Assembly (NCBI GenBank): GCA_003210055.1
Contig: QCNS01000001.1
Span: forward strand, 1 to 64,000
From: SAR116 cluster bacterium AG-426-I14
Lineage (GTDB): Bacteria; Pseudomonadota; Alphaproteobacteria; Puniceispirillales; Marisalimonadaceae
DNA: 64,000 nucleotides
Direction: 5' to 3'
This document shows positions 23,773 to 32,518 of the stretch, one piece after another. The position numbers were made by a program, and so were the translations under genes. Positions within the stretch are counted from its first letter, which is position 1; each line of letters begins with the position of its first letter. Below the pieces are notes generated by a model, which did not search any database, was not told the DNA's origin, and saw nothing but the letters and a program-made list of their open reading frames with translations.

Positions 23773-25077
23773 ATGGAATTAATAAATTTACATGCGTTTC
23801 AGGTTTTAAAACTCTTAAATAATAATGAAATTACTTCCGAAGACTATGTTACGGAACTTTTAAAACATATTAATAAAAGAGAACCTTTAGTTGGAGCTTG
23901 GAATTATTTAAATGAAGATTTAATTTTAAATTCTGCAAAAAAGTTAGATGAAAAAAGAAAAATTTCAACTGGTAAAAACTTATTTGGTCTACCAATTGGA
24001 ATTAAAGATATAATTGATACTTATGACATGCCTACAGAAAATGGCTCAAAAATTTGTAATGGGAGACAACCTTCTAAAGATGCTCATTTAGTTAAACTTT
24101 TAAGAAAAGAGGGACTAATCATTTTTGGTAAAACAGTTACAACTGAATTTGCCCTCTCTGCTCCAGGTAAAACGAAAAATCCTAAAGATTTGGAGTGTAC
24201 ACCTGGAGGATCCTCATCAGGTTCAGCTGCTGCAGTCGGTGATAATATGATCCCATTATCGATAGGGTCTCAAACAGGTGGATCTGTTTTAAGACCAGCA
24301 TCTTTTAATGGAATTATCGGATTTAAACCAACATTTGGAACAATTTCAAGGACAGGCATGTCACCAGTTTCATTTAGGTTAGACCATCCAGGGATATATG
24401 CAAGATGTATTGAAGATATAGAATTAATAGCTTCAATTATTCTTTCGTATGACGAAAATGACTACGATATGATTAAAGATTTTCATTTCCAAAATTATAG
24501 TATTTCTAATTTAAAAGATTTTAAATTTGCTTTTGTAAAAGGACCAGCATGGAAGTATGGAGATGAAGATATGAAAAAGACTTTTGAAAATTTTATCAAA
24601 AGTATTGACCTTCGAATAGACCAAATACAATTACCCTCGGTTTTTGAAAAAGCTGTTGACTCTCATATAACTATAATGAATGGAGGAATCAGATCTTCGC
24701 TTTATAAACATTATAATGAAAATAAATCGAAATTACATCCTTACACTATTGAAAGAATTGAAAATGGATCTTCCTTGAGTGCTAGTGATTATATTGAAGC
24801 CATTCAAAGTGCAAAAAAAATGAGTTTAGAATTAAAAAATGTCTTTTCTAAATATGATGCAATAATTACTCCTGCAGCCACTGGTCAAGCTCCTCGAGAC
24901 CTTAGTACTACTGGAAATGCAGTATTTAATGGTTATTGGACTATGTTGGGTGTTCCAGCTATTAGTTTACCATTATTAAAAGGAAAAGACGATTTACCAA
25001 TCGGAGCTCAAGTAATCGCACCGTGGAAAGATGATAATAAACTTTTGTCTATTTCAAAAGCTATAATAAATCTATAA
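23773..25077 (+). CDS. Amidase (amidase signature family)
   Basis: 434 residues. The Ser-cisSer-Lys triad is visible: lysine in GLPIGIKDIID (about residue 77), the glycine-serine tract PGGSSSGSAAAVG, and the nucleophilic serine in SQTGGSVLRPASFNG. This family hydrolyses amides and ureas and includes the GatA subunit, but the length and the absence of gatB/gatC nearby point to a catabolic amidase. Downstream of the RidA-like gene and convergent with the TRAP dctP gene. A strong terminator for the opposite strand lies just past its stop. Confidence 0.85.
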   Translation: MELINLHAFQVLKLLNNNEITSEDYVTELLKHINKREPLVGAWNYLNEDLILNSAKKLDEKRKISTGKNLFGLPIGIKDIIDTYDMPTENGSKICNGRQPSKDAHLVKLLRKEGLIIFGKTVTTEFALSAPGKTKNPKDLECTPGGSSSGSAAAVGDNMIPLSIGSQTGGSVLRPASFNGIIGFKPTFGTISRTGMSPVSFRLDHPGIYARCIEDIELIASIILSYDENDYDMIKDFHFQNYSISNLKDFKFAFVKGPAWKYGDEDMKKTFENFIKSIDLRIDQIQLPSVFEKAVDSHITIMNGGIRSSLYKHYNENKSKLHPYTIERIENGSSLSASDYIEAIQSAKKMSLELKNVFSKYDAIITPAATGQAPRDLSTTGNAVFNGYWTMLGVPAISLPLLKGKDDLPIGAQVIAPWKDDNKLLSISKAIINL

Positions 25078-25112
25078 AAAAAAGTCTGCTAAGATCATCT
25101 CTTAACAGACTT
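25074..25112 (-). terminator. Rho-independent terminator of the dctP transcript
   Basis: Stem AAGTCTG (25082-25088) pairs with CAGACTT (25106-25112), and TAAGA (25090-25094) with TCTTA (25100-25104), with one C-A mismatch between and a 5-base loop. Read on the minus strand it is followed by a run of at least eight T residues, the standard intrinsic terminator. It sits about 30 bases past the dctP stop. On the plus strand the following ttaatttt is weaker, so it may also stop the amidase transcript less efficiently. Confidence 0.88.
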
Positions 25113-25142
25113 AATTTTAAAAAATAACTATGCTTATTAGAA

Positions 25143-26174
25143 TTATAGCATACCCATTTTTTTCATATAGTTTAATTGAGAATTTAGAGCCTCACGAGCA
25201 AGAGGAGTCTTCTTTGCATAAGCTTCCCAAGCACCAACAGCGATCTTACGAAACTTATCTCTCTCTTCCTGTGCCCAATCAACAACTGTAATATCTCCAC
25301 CTGCTTTGTCTTTAGCAACAAGCTCTTTATCTTCCATGTCAGCAAGTCTTCTCATTGTTGTATAAGCAGCTACATACCAAGTTTCTAATGCAGTTTGTTG
25401 ATCTTTACTAAATGAATTGTAAAGTTTTTTGTTCATAACAAACTGAAGATTAGCCATAGAGTGTATACCAGGATAAATTGGAAACTTCGCTATCTTATGC
25501 ATTCCATGAGCTGTATTATTCACGTATGCTGAAGCATCAGCTGCATCAACTATACCCTTTTCTAATGATGTATAAACTTCTGAAAATGGAATTGATGATG
25601 GAGCCGCACCAACTAATCTAAACACTTCAGCTGCAAGTCCTTCAGGTGAACGTATTTTAACACCTTTTAATCCGGCAACACCTGTTATTTTCTTTTTTGA
25701 TACCAAAGCTTCTCTTGAGTAAGGGCTACAACCAATTACTTTTAATTTGCCAGAAGTTACCTTCAATGAGTCATATATTTTTTGCAGCATTTCCTTTCCG
25801 CCACCGACCATACAATAAGATTGTAATTGATCTGGTGTATCATAACCAGCTATTAAGTCACCGATTATTGCAAATGCTGGATCACGACCAGCAAAATATG
25901 AAATAGCATTGAGATCGCCATCTAATATCCCGTTTGCAACAGCATCAATTGTTTCTCTATGAGGAACAACTGCCTTAGTAGGCAAAACGGTTAATGATAG
26001 AGAACCACCAGTCATTGCTTTTAATCTTGGCGCATATTTCTCTGTCATAAATTTATGAGCCCAGTCACCAGCTTTAGAACTAGCCTGAACTTTTATATTT
26101 TTTGCACTTACATTAGTAATTGATAATGTTAAAGCAGCAAGAAATGATAAAAATATTGTAAATTTAAATTTCAT
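25143..26174 (-). CDS. dctP: TRAP transporter solute-binding protein, DctP type
   Basis: 343 residues. A signal peptide (MKFKFTIFLSFLAALTLS... cleaved near VSA) directs it to the periplasm. The DctP core pattern LKGVKIRSPEGLAAEVFRLVGAAPSSIPFSEVY, with the arginine used for carboxylate binding, is present near residue 170. GAGGA precedes the ATG. It is co-oriented with the 40-residue membrane protein gene upstream (31 bases) and divergent from the fused DctQM permease gene, so the three form one split transport system. Binds an organic acid, possibly released by the adjacent amidase; ligand unknown. Confidence 0.87.
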   Translation of the reverse strand: MKFKFTIFLSFLAALTLSITNVSAKNIKVQASSKAGDWAHKFMTEKYAPRLKAMTGGSLSLTVLPTKAVVPHRETIDAVANGILDGDLNAISYFAGRDPAFAIIGDLIAGYDTPDQLQSYCMVGGGKEMLQKIYDSLKVTSGKLKVIGCSPYSREALVSKKKITGVAGLKGVKIRSPEGLAAEVFRLVGAAPSSIPFSEVYTSLEKGIVDAADASAYVNNTAHGMHKIAKFPIYPGIHSMANLQFVMNKKLYNSFSKDQQTALETWYVAAYTTMRRLADMEDKELVAKDKAGGDITVVDWAQEERDKFRKIAVGAWEAYAKKTPLAREALNSQLNYMKKMGML

Positions 26175-26205
26175 TTTAAAATTTCCTCTTTTTTATTTTA
26201 AATTA

Positions 26206-26328
26206 TTAACTAAAACCATCAGCAATACTAAACATGAGATAAATAATCAAAAATGCAATTAAGAATCCCCCTATCCAAGCCCAAGGACCATAATAGGTTA
26301 CATGATCATTTCTACCTTCTGTAGCCAT
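26206..26328 (-). CDS. 40-residue single-span membrane protein upstream of dctP
   Basis: Open frame of 40 codons plus TAA with an ATG at 26328 preceded by a very good ribosome site (GGAGA, 5 bases away). The product begins MATEGRNDHVTYYGPWAW and continues with one hydrophobic span (about residues 17-35: WIGGFLIAFLIIYLMF) and a short polar tail. It is 31 bases upstream of the dctP start on the same strand, so both are probably one transcript. Too short for ordinary gene callers. It may be an auxiliary subunit or a regulator of the TRAP permease; no known family recognised. Confidence 0.7.
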   Translation of the reverse strand: MATEGRNDHVTYYGPWAWIGGFLIAFLIIYLMFSIADGFS

Positions 26329-26458
26329 AGTTAATCTCCTATTACAAAAAGAGTGTTACAAAAAAAAAATATTTTCAACTGATTTTTTTAAATAATTTAC
26401 TGGACTGTAATTTTATTTCTACTATCGTTTTAGTTAAATAATACGGAGATTAAAATTT

Positions 26459-28510
26459 ATGAGCAATTTAAAAACGAGTATAACAGAAACAAATAATGAT
26501 AATTTTCCTGCTCATAAAGACGCATTAAATCCAGTTGACCATATAAGTAAGTTTTTAGGGTTAGCTGTTGCACAACTCTATCTTTTTTGTGCTTTTATTA
26601 CAGCCTATGAAGTTGTTTCAAGATATTTATTTAACTCACCCACTCAATGGGTTTTTGAAACTGTAATGGTTTTATGTGCCTCAGCATGGATGCTTTCAGC
26701 TGGATATATTACGCTCCATAAAAGACACATTGGAATAACGGTTATATACGTTATGGTAGATAAAGCCAAGCAATGGAAATTAGATACTTTTGCTTATATA
26801 ATTGGGATTATTTCTTTATGGTTATTTGTCGATGATACGCTTGTAAGAGCAATTGAGTCAGTAATGATGGTTGAAAGAGGTGGTACAGCATGGAATTCAC
26901 CACAACCTTTAATTTTAAAAACCATGCTTGTTACTGGTGCTTTTATTTATTTGGTTCAACTTCTTGTAAATATATACAGACATTTCGGATCTAAGATAAT
27001 CAAAAATATAATAACATTAATTTCATGTATTATCTTACTCCGATTAATTTTAGTTTTTATTGAACAAGCATTTGGTACGGGAGGTATCGCTTCAAGTATA
27101 AATGCCTATTTCTCTATGATAGGTTCATATTTAGAACCTAATCAATATTGGGATATTAGAGGTATTTCTATTGGAAGTGCAAGTATGATCATTGTAGGTT
27201 TGATGATACTTCTTATGATGACTGGCATGCCATTAGGCATAGTTACTATGTTTGTATCAATTCTTACTGCCTTAATGTTTTTTGGTTATAATGGAATGTA
27301 TCTTGTGTCAACTAACGCATTCGGCCTACTTGAAAAATATCCTTTAGTAGCTGTTCCTTTATTTGTATTAATGGCATCTATACTAGAAAAGGCTGGTGTC
27401 GCAGAAGATTTATTTGATGCGATGCAAATTTTTGCTGGTAAGCTCAGAGGTGGTGTAGCTATCCAAACAATAGTTGTAGCAGTTGTTCTTGCTGCAATGT
27501 CAGGTGTTATGGGCGGTGAAATTGTGATGCTTGGTCTTGTAGCTTTACCTCAAATGATAAGACTTGGTTATAACAAAAGATTGGCAATAGGAGTCGTTTG
27601 TGCATCAGGTGCGCTGGCTACGTTAATTCCACCTAGTATCGTAATGATAGTTTATGGTCTATCAGCAAATGTTGCCATTGGAGATTTATTTATGGCTGGT
27701 GCAGTGCCTGGCCTAATGCTCGCCACTTTTTACGGTCTGTTTACGCTCGCCAGGTGTTATATCAACCCATCTCTAGCTCCAACTGCAGAAGAAGTTGAAA
27801 AAGCGAGAGGTAAAGAAATGAAACTTTCAAAGGAAAAGTATCAAGCTGTTATTTTAAGTGTTTTTCTTATTGCTTGTGTAATGGGATCAATCTATGCCGG
27901 AATTGCATCAGTTACTGAAGCTGCCGCTGTAGGAGCTTTGGGAGCTATGGTTGTGGCTTATATAAGAAATACTTACAGCTGGGATTTGTTACAAAAAGCT
28001 CTTGCTGGAACAATGTCAACCGTTGGAACTATCGTATGGTTAATCCTAGGAGCTGTTGCCTTTGTTGGTATCTATAATTTAATTGGTGGCGCTGACTTCA
28101 TGAGATCATTATTTACAGGATTAGGTTTACCTGCTCTTGGAATAGTCGCTGTAATGATGTTAATTTTAGTTATTTTAGGTACTTTCATGGAATGGATTGC
28201 AATCATATTCATTACAGTACCTGTTTTTGCTCCTGTTGTAGTTGGGATGGCTCCAGAACTAGGACTTGATCCCGCTTGGGCTGCAGTGTGGTTTGGTGTT
28301 TTATTTGTGATGAATATTCAAATATACTTTTTATCACCTCCCTTTGGACCAGCCTGTTTTTGGTTAAAGTCAGTTGCACCACCTGATATTTCTCTTCAAG
28401 AAATATTTATGGCTGTTTTACCTTTCATTGCACTTCAAATAATAGGTATGATGTTGGTGTTGTTTATACCCGATATAGCATTATGGTTTCCAAAATATTT
28501 GTCAGGATAA
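26459..28510 (+). CDS. TRAP transporter fused small and large permease (DctQ-DctM)
   Basis: 683 residues combining both membrane subunits. Residues about 30-185 are the DctQ part with four helices (TAYEVVSRYLFNSPTQWVFE is the DctQ signature); after a linker, residues about 230-680 are the DctM part with LVAVPLFVLMASILEKAG, GVMGGEIVMLGLVALPQM and LATLIPPSIVMIVYGL. It imports the DctP-bound solute using the sodium gradient. GGAG lies before the ATG. It is transcribed away from its binding-protein gene and converges with terC (stops 1 base apart). Confidence 0.88.
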   Translation: MSNLKTSITETNNDNFPAHKDALNPVDHISKFLGLAVAQLYLFCAFITAYEVVSRYLFNSPTQWVFETVMVLCASAWMLSAGYITLHKRHIGITVIYVMVDKAKQWKLDTFAYIIGIISLWLFVDDTLVRAIESVMMVERGGTAWNSPQPLILKTMLVTGAFIYLVQLLVNIYRHFGSKIIKNIITLISCIILLRLILVFIEQAFGTGGIASSINAYFSMIGSYLEPNQYWDIRGISIGSASMIIVGLMILLMMTGMPLGIVTMFVSILTALMFFGYNGMYLVSTNAFGLLEKYPLVAVPLFVLMASILEKAGVAEDLFDAMQIFAGKLRGGVAIQTIVVAVVLAAMSGVMGGEIVMLGLVALPQMIRLGYNKRLAIGVVCASGALATLIPPSIVMIVYGLSANVAIGDLFMAGAVPGLMLATFYGLFTLARCYINPSLAPTAEEVEKARGKEMKLSKEKYQAVILSVFLIACVMGSIYAGIASVTEAAAVGALGAMVVAYIRNTYSWDLLQKALAGTMSTVGTIVWLILGAVAFVGIYNLIGGADFMRSLFTGLGLPALGIVAVMMLILVILGTFMEWIAIIFITVPVFAPVVVGMAPELGLDPAWAAVWFGVLFVMNIQIYFLSPPFGPACFWLKSVAPPDISLQEIFMAVLPFIALQIIGMMLVLFIPDIALWFPKYLSG

Positions 28511-28511
28511 G

Positions 28512-29105
28512 TCAGATATAGGGATGAAGTTGCTTAAAACCGTCAATAGCCATTTCTGTAGATAAATATATCAGAAAAGCTAACCCAATGTATGATAGCC
28601 ATCTATATTTCGTCAATATTCTAACTATAGCCGTAGCAAAAAGTGCGATTAAAAATATTGAAAAAGCAATGCCAAAAATTAGAAGGTAAGTTTGATCTCG
28701 AGCAATAGCAGTTACCGCAATGACGTTATCTAATGACATAGAAATATCAGCAATCGTTATTGTAATAAGAGCTTTTTTAAAATCTTTACCTTTTACTTTA
28801 GATGAAACTTCTTCTTTTGATTGTTCTCTAGTAAATGACCTTATATCTAGAAAAAATTTATAACAAACCCAGTATAACAATAGAGCTCCAATTAATAAAA
28901 GGCCAGGTACAGAAATTAAGTAAGATGCTATTAAAGCAAACAATATTCTTAAAATTGCAGCTGCCATTAAACCAAAGAAAATAATTTGTTTTCTCTCTTT
29001 TTCAGAAAATGCTGCAGCAGCCATACCTATTATAAGAGCGTTATCACCTGATAAAACTATATCAGCCAATACTATTTGAGAAACATCTATTAAAAATTCT
29101 AGCAA
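28512..29105 (-). CDS. TerC-family integral membrane protein
   Basis: About 197 residues with seven hydrophobic segments. The family motifs DIVLSGDNALIIGMA (N-terminal) and DISMSLDNVIAVTAIA (central), each with an acidic residue inside a helix, are clear. TerC/YjbE-type proteins are linked to manganese export and metal loading of exported enzymes. Two TTG starts are possible: 29111 touches the AAAGGA ribosome site, so the one at 29105, six bases away, is more plausible; an in-frame stop lies just upstream, excluding a longer form. Stands alone between convergent and divergent neighbours. Confidence 0.83.
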   Translation of the reverse strand: MLEFLIDVSQIVLADIVLSGDNALIIGMAAAAFSEKERKQIIFFGLMAAAILRILFALIASYLISVPGLLLIGALLLYWVCYKFFLDIRSFTREQSKEEVSSKVKGKDFKKALITITIADISMSLDNVIAVTAIARDQTYLLIFGIAFSIFLIALFATAIVRILTKYRWLSYIGLAFLIYLSTEMAIDGFKQLHPYI

Positions 29106-29212
29106 ATTCAATCCTTTGACTGGTTAGTATCATTTATTTTATTTTTTTTCAATCTAGGTATTTCAATACTTTAAATTATTAATTATAAATAAATATTTGT
29201 TGAGGAAATTAA

Positions 29213-30811
29213 ATGAGTAATAAATTTGATTATATAATTGTTGGTGGTGGGTCCGCAGGTTGTGCTCTTGCAAATAGATTATCATCAAGTAAGAATAATA
29301 ATGTCTTACTTCTAGAGGCAGGTAATTCATATCATCCTTTGGCGAGAATGCCAGTAAGTTTTGCTATGTTGATTGATAATCCTAAGGCAAATTGGAGATA
29401 TCGCTCTGAACCTGAAGCAGGCACTTCCAATAGACAAATACCCGTACCAAGAGGAAAACTTTTAGGAGGTTCAAGTTCCATTAATGGGTTGGTTTATGTT
29501 AGAGGTCAAAAATTAGATTATGACATATGGGCACAAATGGGGAATAGAGGATGGTCATCTGAAGAAGTTCTGCCATATTTCAAAAAATTAGAAAATTATC
29601 AGCATGATTGTGATCATATAAGAGGTAAAAAAGGACCAGTAAAAATATCTCAAGTAAATGATAGGAACCCTATTTATCAAGCGCTATTTAAAACAGGAAA
29701 ACGACTAGGAATACCTTTTAACAATGATTATAACTCTGAAGAACAAGAAGGATTTGCGTATACACAAACAACAATATTTAATGGTGAGCGTATGAGTGCT
29801 AAAGTTGCTTATCTTGACCCTATTAAGTCAAGAACAAATTTGACTGTTATTACAAATAGCCTTGTTTCTAAAGTGATAATTAAGAATAAATCAGCCGAAG
29901 CTGTTGAAGTTTTAAAAAATAATAAAAAACAATTATTTTATGCTAATAAAGAAGTAATTATATGTAGTGGAGCCATTAATTCTCCCCAAATATTAGAATT
30001 ATCTGGTATTGGAAATCCAAACGTTTTGAAAAAATTGGGTATACAATTAAATCATCAGCTTAATGGAGTTGGTGAAAATCTGAGAGATCATATAGGTCCA
30101 AGAATTGTTTATAGAATTAATGAACCAGGGCTATCATACAATGAAAGAGCAAGAGGATTTAATTTAATAAAACAAGTTACAAATTATTTTTTTAAAAGAG
30201 ACGGTTTTTTAACATTACCTTCTGCGCCTGTTCTAGGTTTTTTAAAAACAAAGCCTGAACTAGCTTCTCCAGATATACAATTACATTTCATACCTTATAG
30301 AGTTGTTTTAGAGAATGGCAAAAGAAAATTAGGCAAAGATCCAGGTATTACTTGTACAATAAACCAAAATAGACCAGACAGCCAAGGTAGTATACACATA
30401 AAATCAAATGATCCTCAGGAGTATCCTGAAATTAAATTTAATTTTTTATCAAAGTCATCTGATTGTGAAACACTAATTTCTGGAGTAAAGCTTATTAGAA
30501 AACTTATGAACTCACCAGAAGTTCAAAAATATTGTGGTGAAGAAGTTCAACCAGGCACTCAAACTTCAAGTGATGAACAGATACTTAAATTTATTAGAGA
30601 TAAAGCAGAAACTTTGTATCATCCTTCAGGTACATGCAAGATGGGGAATGACAAGATGTCTGTAGTAGATAGTAAGCTAAAGGTCCATGGTATTAAAAAT
30701 TTAAGAGTAGCAGATGCCTCCATTATGCCTACATTAATTTCTGGAAATACTAATGGACCTTGTATGATGATTGGTGAAAGATGTGCTGACTTTATTTTGC
30801 AAAATAATTAG
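29213..30811 (+). CDS. GMC-family FAD oxidoreductase (choline-dehydrogenase-like)
   Basis: 532 residues. FAD motif YIIVGGGSAGCALANRLS at the N-terminus, GMC signature 1 near PRGKLLGGSSSINGLVYVRG, signature 2 in GAINSPQILELSGIG and the active-site histidine in LYHPSGTCKMG with the asparagine in SGNTNGPC. Such enzymes oxidise alcohols to aldehydes or acids. Sequence alone does not separate choline from other primary alcohols; no betB aldehyde dehydrogenase is near. GAGGA precedes the ATG. Followed after 12 bases by a methyltransferase on the same strand. Confidence 0.86.
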   Translation: MSNKFDYIIVGGGSAGCALANRLSSSKNNNVLLLEAGNSYHPLARMPVSFAMLIDNPKANWRYRSEPEAGTSNRQIPVPRGKLLGGSSSINGLVYVRGQKLDYDIWAQMGNRGWSSEEVLPYFKKLENYQHDCDHIRGKKGPVKISQVNDRNPIYQALFKTGKRLGIPFNNDYNSEEQEGFAYTQTTIFNGERMSAKVAYLDPIKSRTNLTVITNSLVSKVIIKNKSAEAVEVLKNNKKQLFYANKEVIICSGAINSPQILELSGIGNPNVLKKLGIQLNHQLNGVGENLRDHIGPRIVYRINEPGLSYNERARGFNLIKQVTNYFFKRDGFLTLPSAPVLGFLKTKPELASPDIQLHFIPYRVVLENGKRKLGKDPGITCTINQNRPDSQGSIHIKSNDPQEYPEIKFNFLSKSSDCETLISGVKLIRKLMNSPEVQKYCGEEVQPGTQTSSDEQILKFIRDKAETLYHPSGTCKMGNDKMSVVDSKLKVHGIKNLRVADASIMPTLISGNTNGPCMMIGERCADFILQNN

Positions 30812-30823
30812 AAAGAGCTAGAT

Positions 30824-31639
30824 ATGGAAATAGATAAGTTTTGGACAAGAGGAAATTTAAAAGAGAGAATAAATCATGCTCTCAGTGATTCTGATTTGAA
30901 TAAGTCAAACTTGAAGATAGAAGATCTTCATCCAATAGACCAGTATCATGCTCGTGGTATTGCAGCTACAAGAGACTTGGCTGAAAAAGTAAGTATAAAA
31001 GAAAATGAGACTATAATCGATGTAGGATGTGGCTTAGCTGGGCCTGCTAGATTTTTTGCTGATAAATTTAAATGTAATGTAGTTGGTGTAGATATAACTC
31101 CAGCTTTTATAGAAGTTGGTAATGATTTTAATAAAAGAACAAACATGCATGATAAAGTAAGTTTACATGTTACTGATGGAAAAAGCTTACCGTTCGAAAA
31201 TAATCAATTTGATGCCGCAATCTCACAACACGTTACTATGAATGTTGAAAATAGAGAGTTATTTTTTACAGAAATATATAGAGTTTTAAAAAAAGACACA
31301 TTTTTTGCTTTCAGCGAACATGGCCTTGGACCTAGAGGAAACCCCTATTTTCCATTGCCATGGGCTGATGATGAAAAAATGAGTTTCTTGTTAGATCCAA
31401 AAAAAACTATAGAATTATTAAAAGAAATTGGTTTTAAAAGTATTTCCTTCATGGAAACGGGAGAAAAATACATGGAAGGTTATGAAAAATCTATTAAAAC
31501 TAACTCTTCATCTAAAAAACCTATTTTAGGCATGCATGTAATTGGCGGCCCCACAATGTATGATAGACAAAAAAATTCAATGCTTTCAATTAAGGAAAAA
31601 AGAACTCTTCCTTTTGAAATCATTTGTTTAAAAAATTAA
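30824..31639 (+). CDS. Class I SAM-dependent methyltransferase
   Basis: 271 residues. SAM-binding motif IIDVGCGLAGPARFFADKF (about residue 67), acid in VVGVDITPAFI, motif II FDAAISQHVTMNV, and post-motif LKKDTFFAFSEHG; all as in the methyltransf_11 group, close to sarcosine/dimethylglycine or ubiquinone-type enzymes. The C-terminal part probably binds substrate. Paired with the GMC oxidoreductase. Stop overlaps the convergent alaX stop by 4 bases (TTAA). Substrate unknown. Confidence 0.82.
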   Translation: MEIDKFWTRGNLKERINHALSDSDLNKSNLKIEDLHPIDQYHARGIAATRDLAEKVSIKENETIIDVGCGLAGPARFFADKFKCNVVGVDITPAFIEVGNDFNKRTNMHDKVSLHVTDGKSLPFENNQFDAAISQHVTMNVENRELFFTEIYRVLKKDTFFAFSEHGLGPRGNPYFPLPWADDEKMSFLLDPKKTIELLKEIGFKSISFMETGEKYMEGYEKSIKTNSSSKKPILGMHVIGGPTMYDRQKNSMLSIKEKRTLPFEIICLKN

Positions 31640-32334
31640 TTATTAAATTCCAGAATTACTCTTTTATTCATTCTGCCTTTATTTTCAATTTTAACTTTTG
31701 ATACCGAACTAATTTCACCAGTATTCCTTACATGAGTTCCACCACAAGGTTGATAATCAATATTTTCACCTATTGATATCATTCTAATTTTTCCTGTTCC
31801 TCTAGGAGGTTGAACAGCCATAGTTCTCACCAAATCAGGGTTTTTATCTAATTCTTCTTCTGTTATACTTGAAATTTTTACATCATGTTTTTCTTCTATT
31901 AATTTATTTATATTTTCTAAGATAAATTCCCTATCAGGCTTCGTTTCAACATCAAAATCCAATCTTCCTTTTCTTTCATTTATCTGGCCACCAGTAACTG
32001 GCGCCTTTATTAGAGAGCATAGAAGATGTAAACATGTATGAACCCTCATGATATTGAAGCGTCTTTCCCAATTAATTTGACAATTTATATTCTGATTAAG
32101 ATCAAATTCTGATGTATTGTTCACAAAATGAACGATTTTTTTATCTTTATACGAAGTGCCCGTAATTTCAAAATTTTTACCATTAAATTTAAATTGTCCA
32201 TTATCACCAGGTTGTCCCCCTCCTTCTGGATAAAATATAGTTTTATCAAGAATTATGCCTTCATCAATTATCTCAATAATTTTTGCTTCACAATCTTGAA
32301 TATAGGAATTATTTCTAAATAGTTCTTCTGTCAT
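31636..32334 (-). CDS. alaX: AlaX-type alanyl-tRNA editing protein
   Basis: 232 residues, resembling the editing domain of AlaRS. PEGGGQPGDNGQF in the N-terminal barrel, the zinc-binding HTCLH (HxxxH) at about residue 100 and CGGTH (CxxxH) near residue 197 are all present, so the deacylation site looks intact. It clears serine or glycine wrongly attached to tRNA-Ala. Length suits AlaX-M. Its location in a catabolic region, divergent from an SDR gene, is unexpected for a translation-quality gene. A free-standing hydrolase of similar fold is the alternative. Confidence 0.85.
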   Translation of the reverse strand: MTEELFRNNSYIQDCEAKIIEIIDEGIILDKTIFYPEGGGQPGDNGQFKFNGKNFEITGTSYKDKKIVHFVNNTSEFDLNQNINCQINWERRFNIMRVHTCLHLLCSLIKAPVTGGQINERKGRLDFDVETKPDREFILENINKLIEEKHDVKISSITEEELDKNPDLVRTMAVQPPRGTGKIRMISIGENIDYQPCGGTHVRNTGEISSVSKVKIENKGRMNKRVILEFNN

Positions 32335-32480
32335 ATTATTTTAAAATTATTAACATTTAACTTACCAAATTTTAATTTGTTTTTTAATAAATAATCAAAG
32401 GGTTTTTAAATTTTTTTCATGAAATTTCCAAAAAAAAAAATTAAAGTTAAGATTGGTGTTTTTTTATTAATATTTCTCTG

Positions 32481-32497
32481 ATAAGTTTAAAACTTAT
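32481..32497. promoter_or_regulatory. Operator-like 17-base palindrome before the SDR gene
   Basis: ATAAGTTT (32481-32488) and AAACTTAT (32490-32497) are a perfect 8-bp inverted repeat around a single A, ending 21 bases before the SDR start. Outside it CTCT (32476-32479) and AGAG (32500-32503) extend the symmetry with a one-base shift. No T-run follows. The length fits a repressor dimer site in the alaX-SDR divergent region; AT richness makes chance possible. Confidence 0.4.
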
Positions 32498-32518
32498 TTA
32501 GAGTAACGAGGTTTTAAA

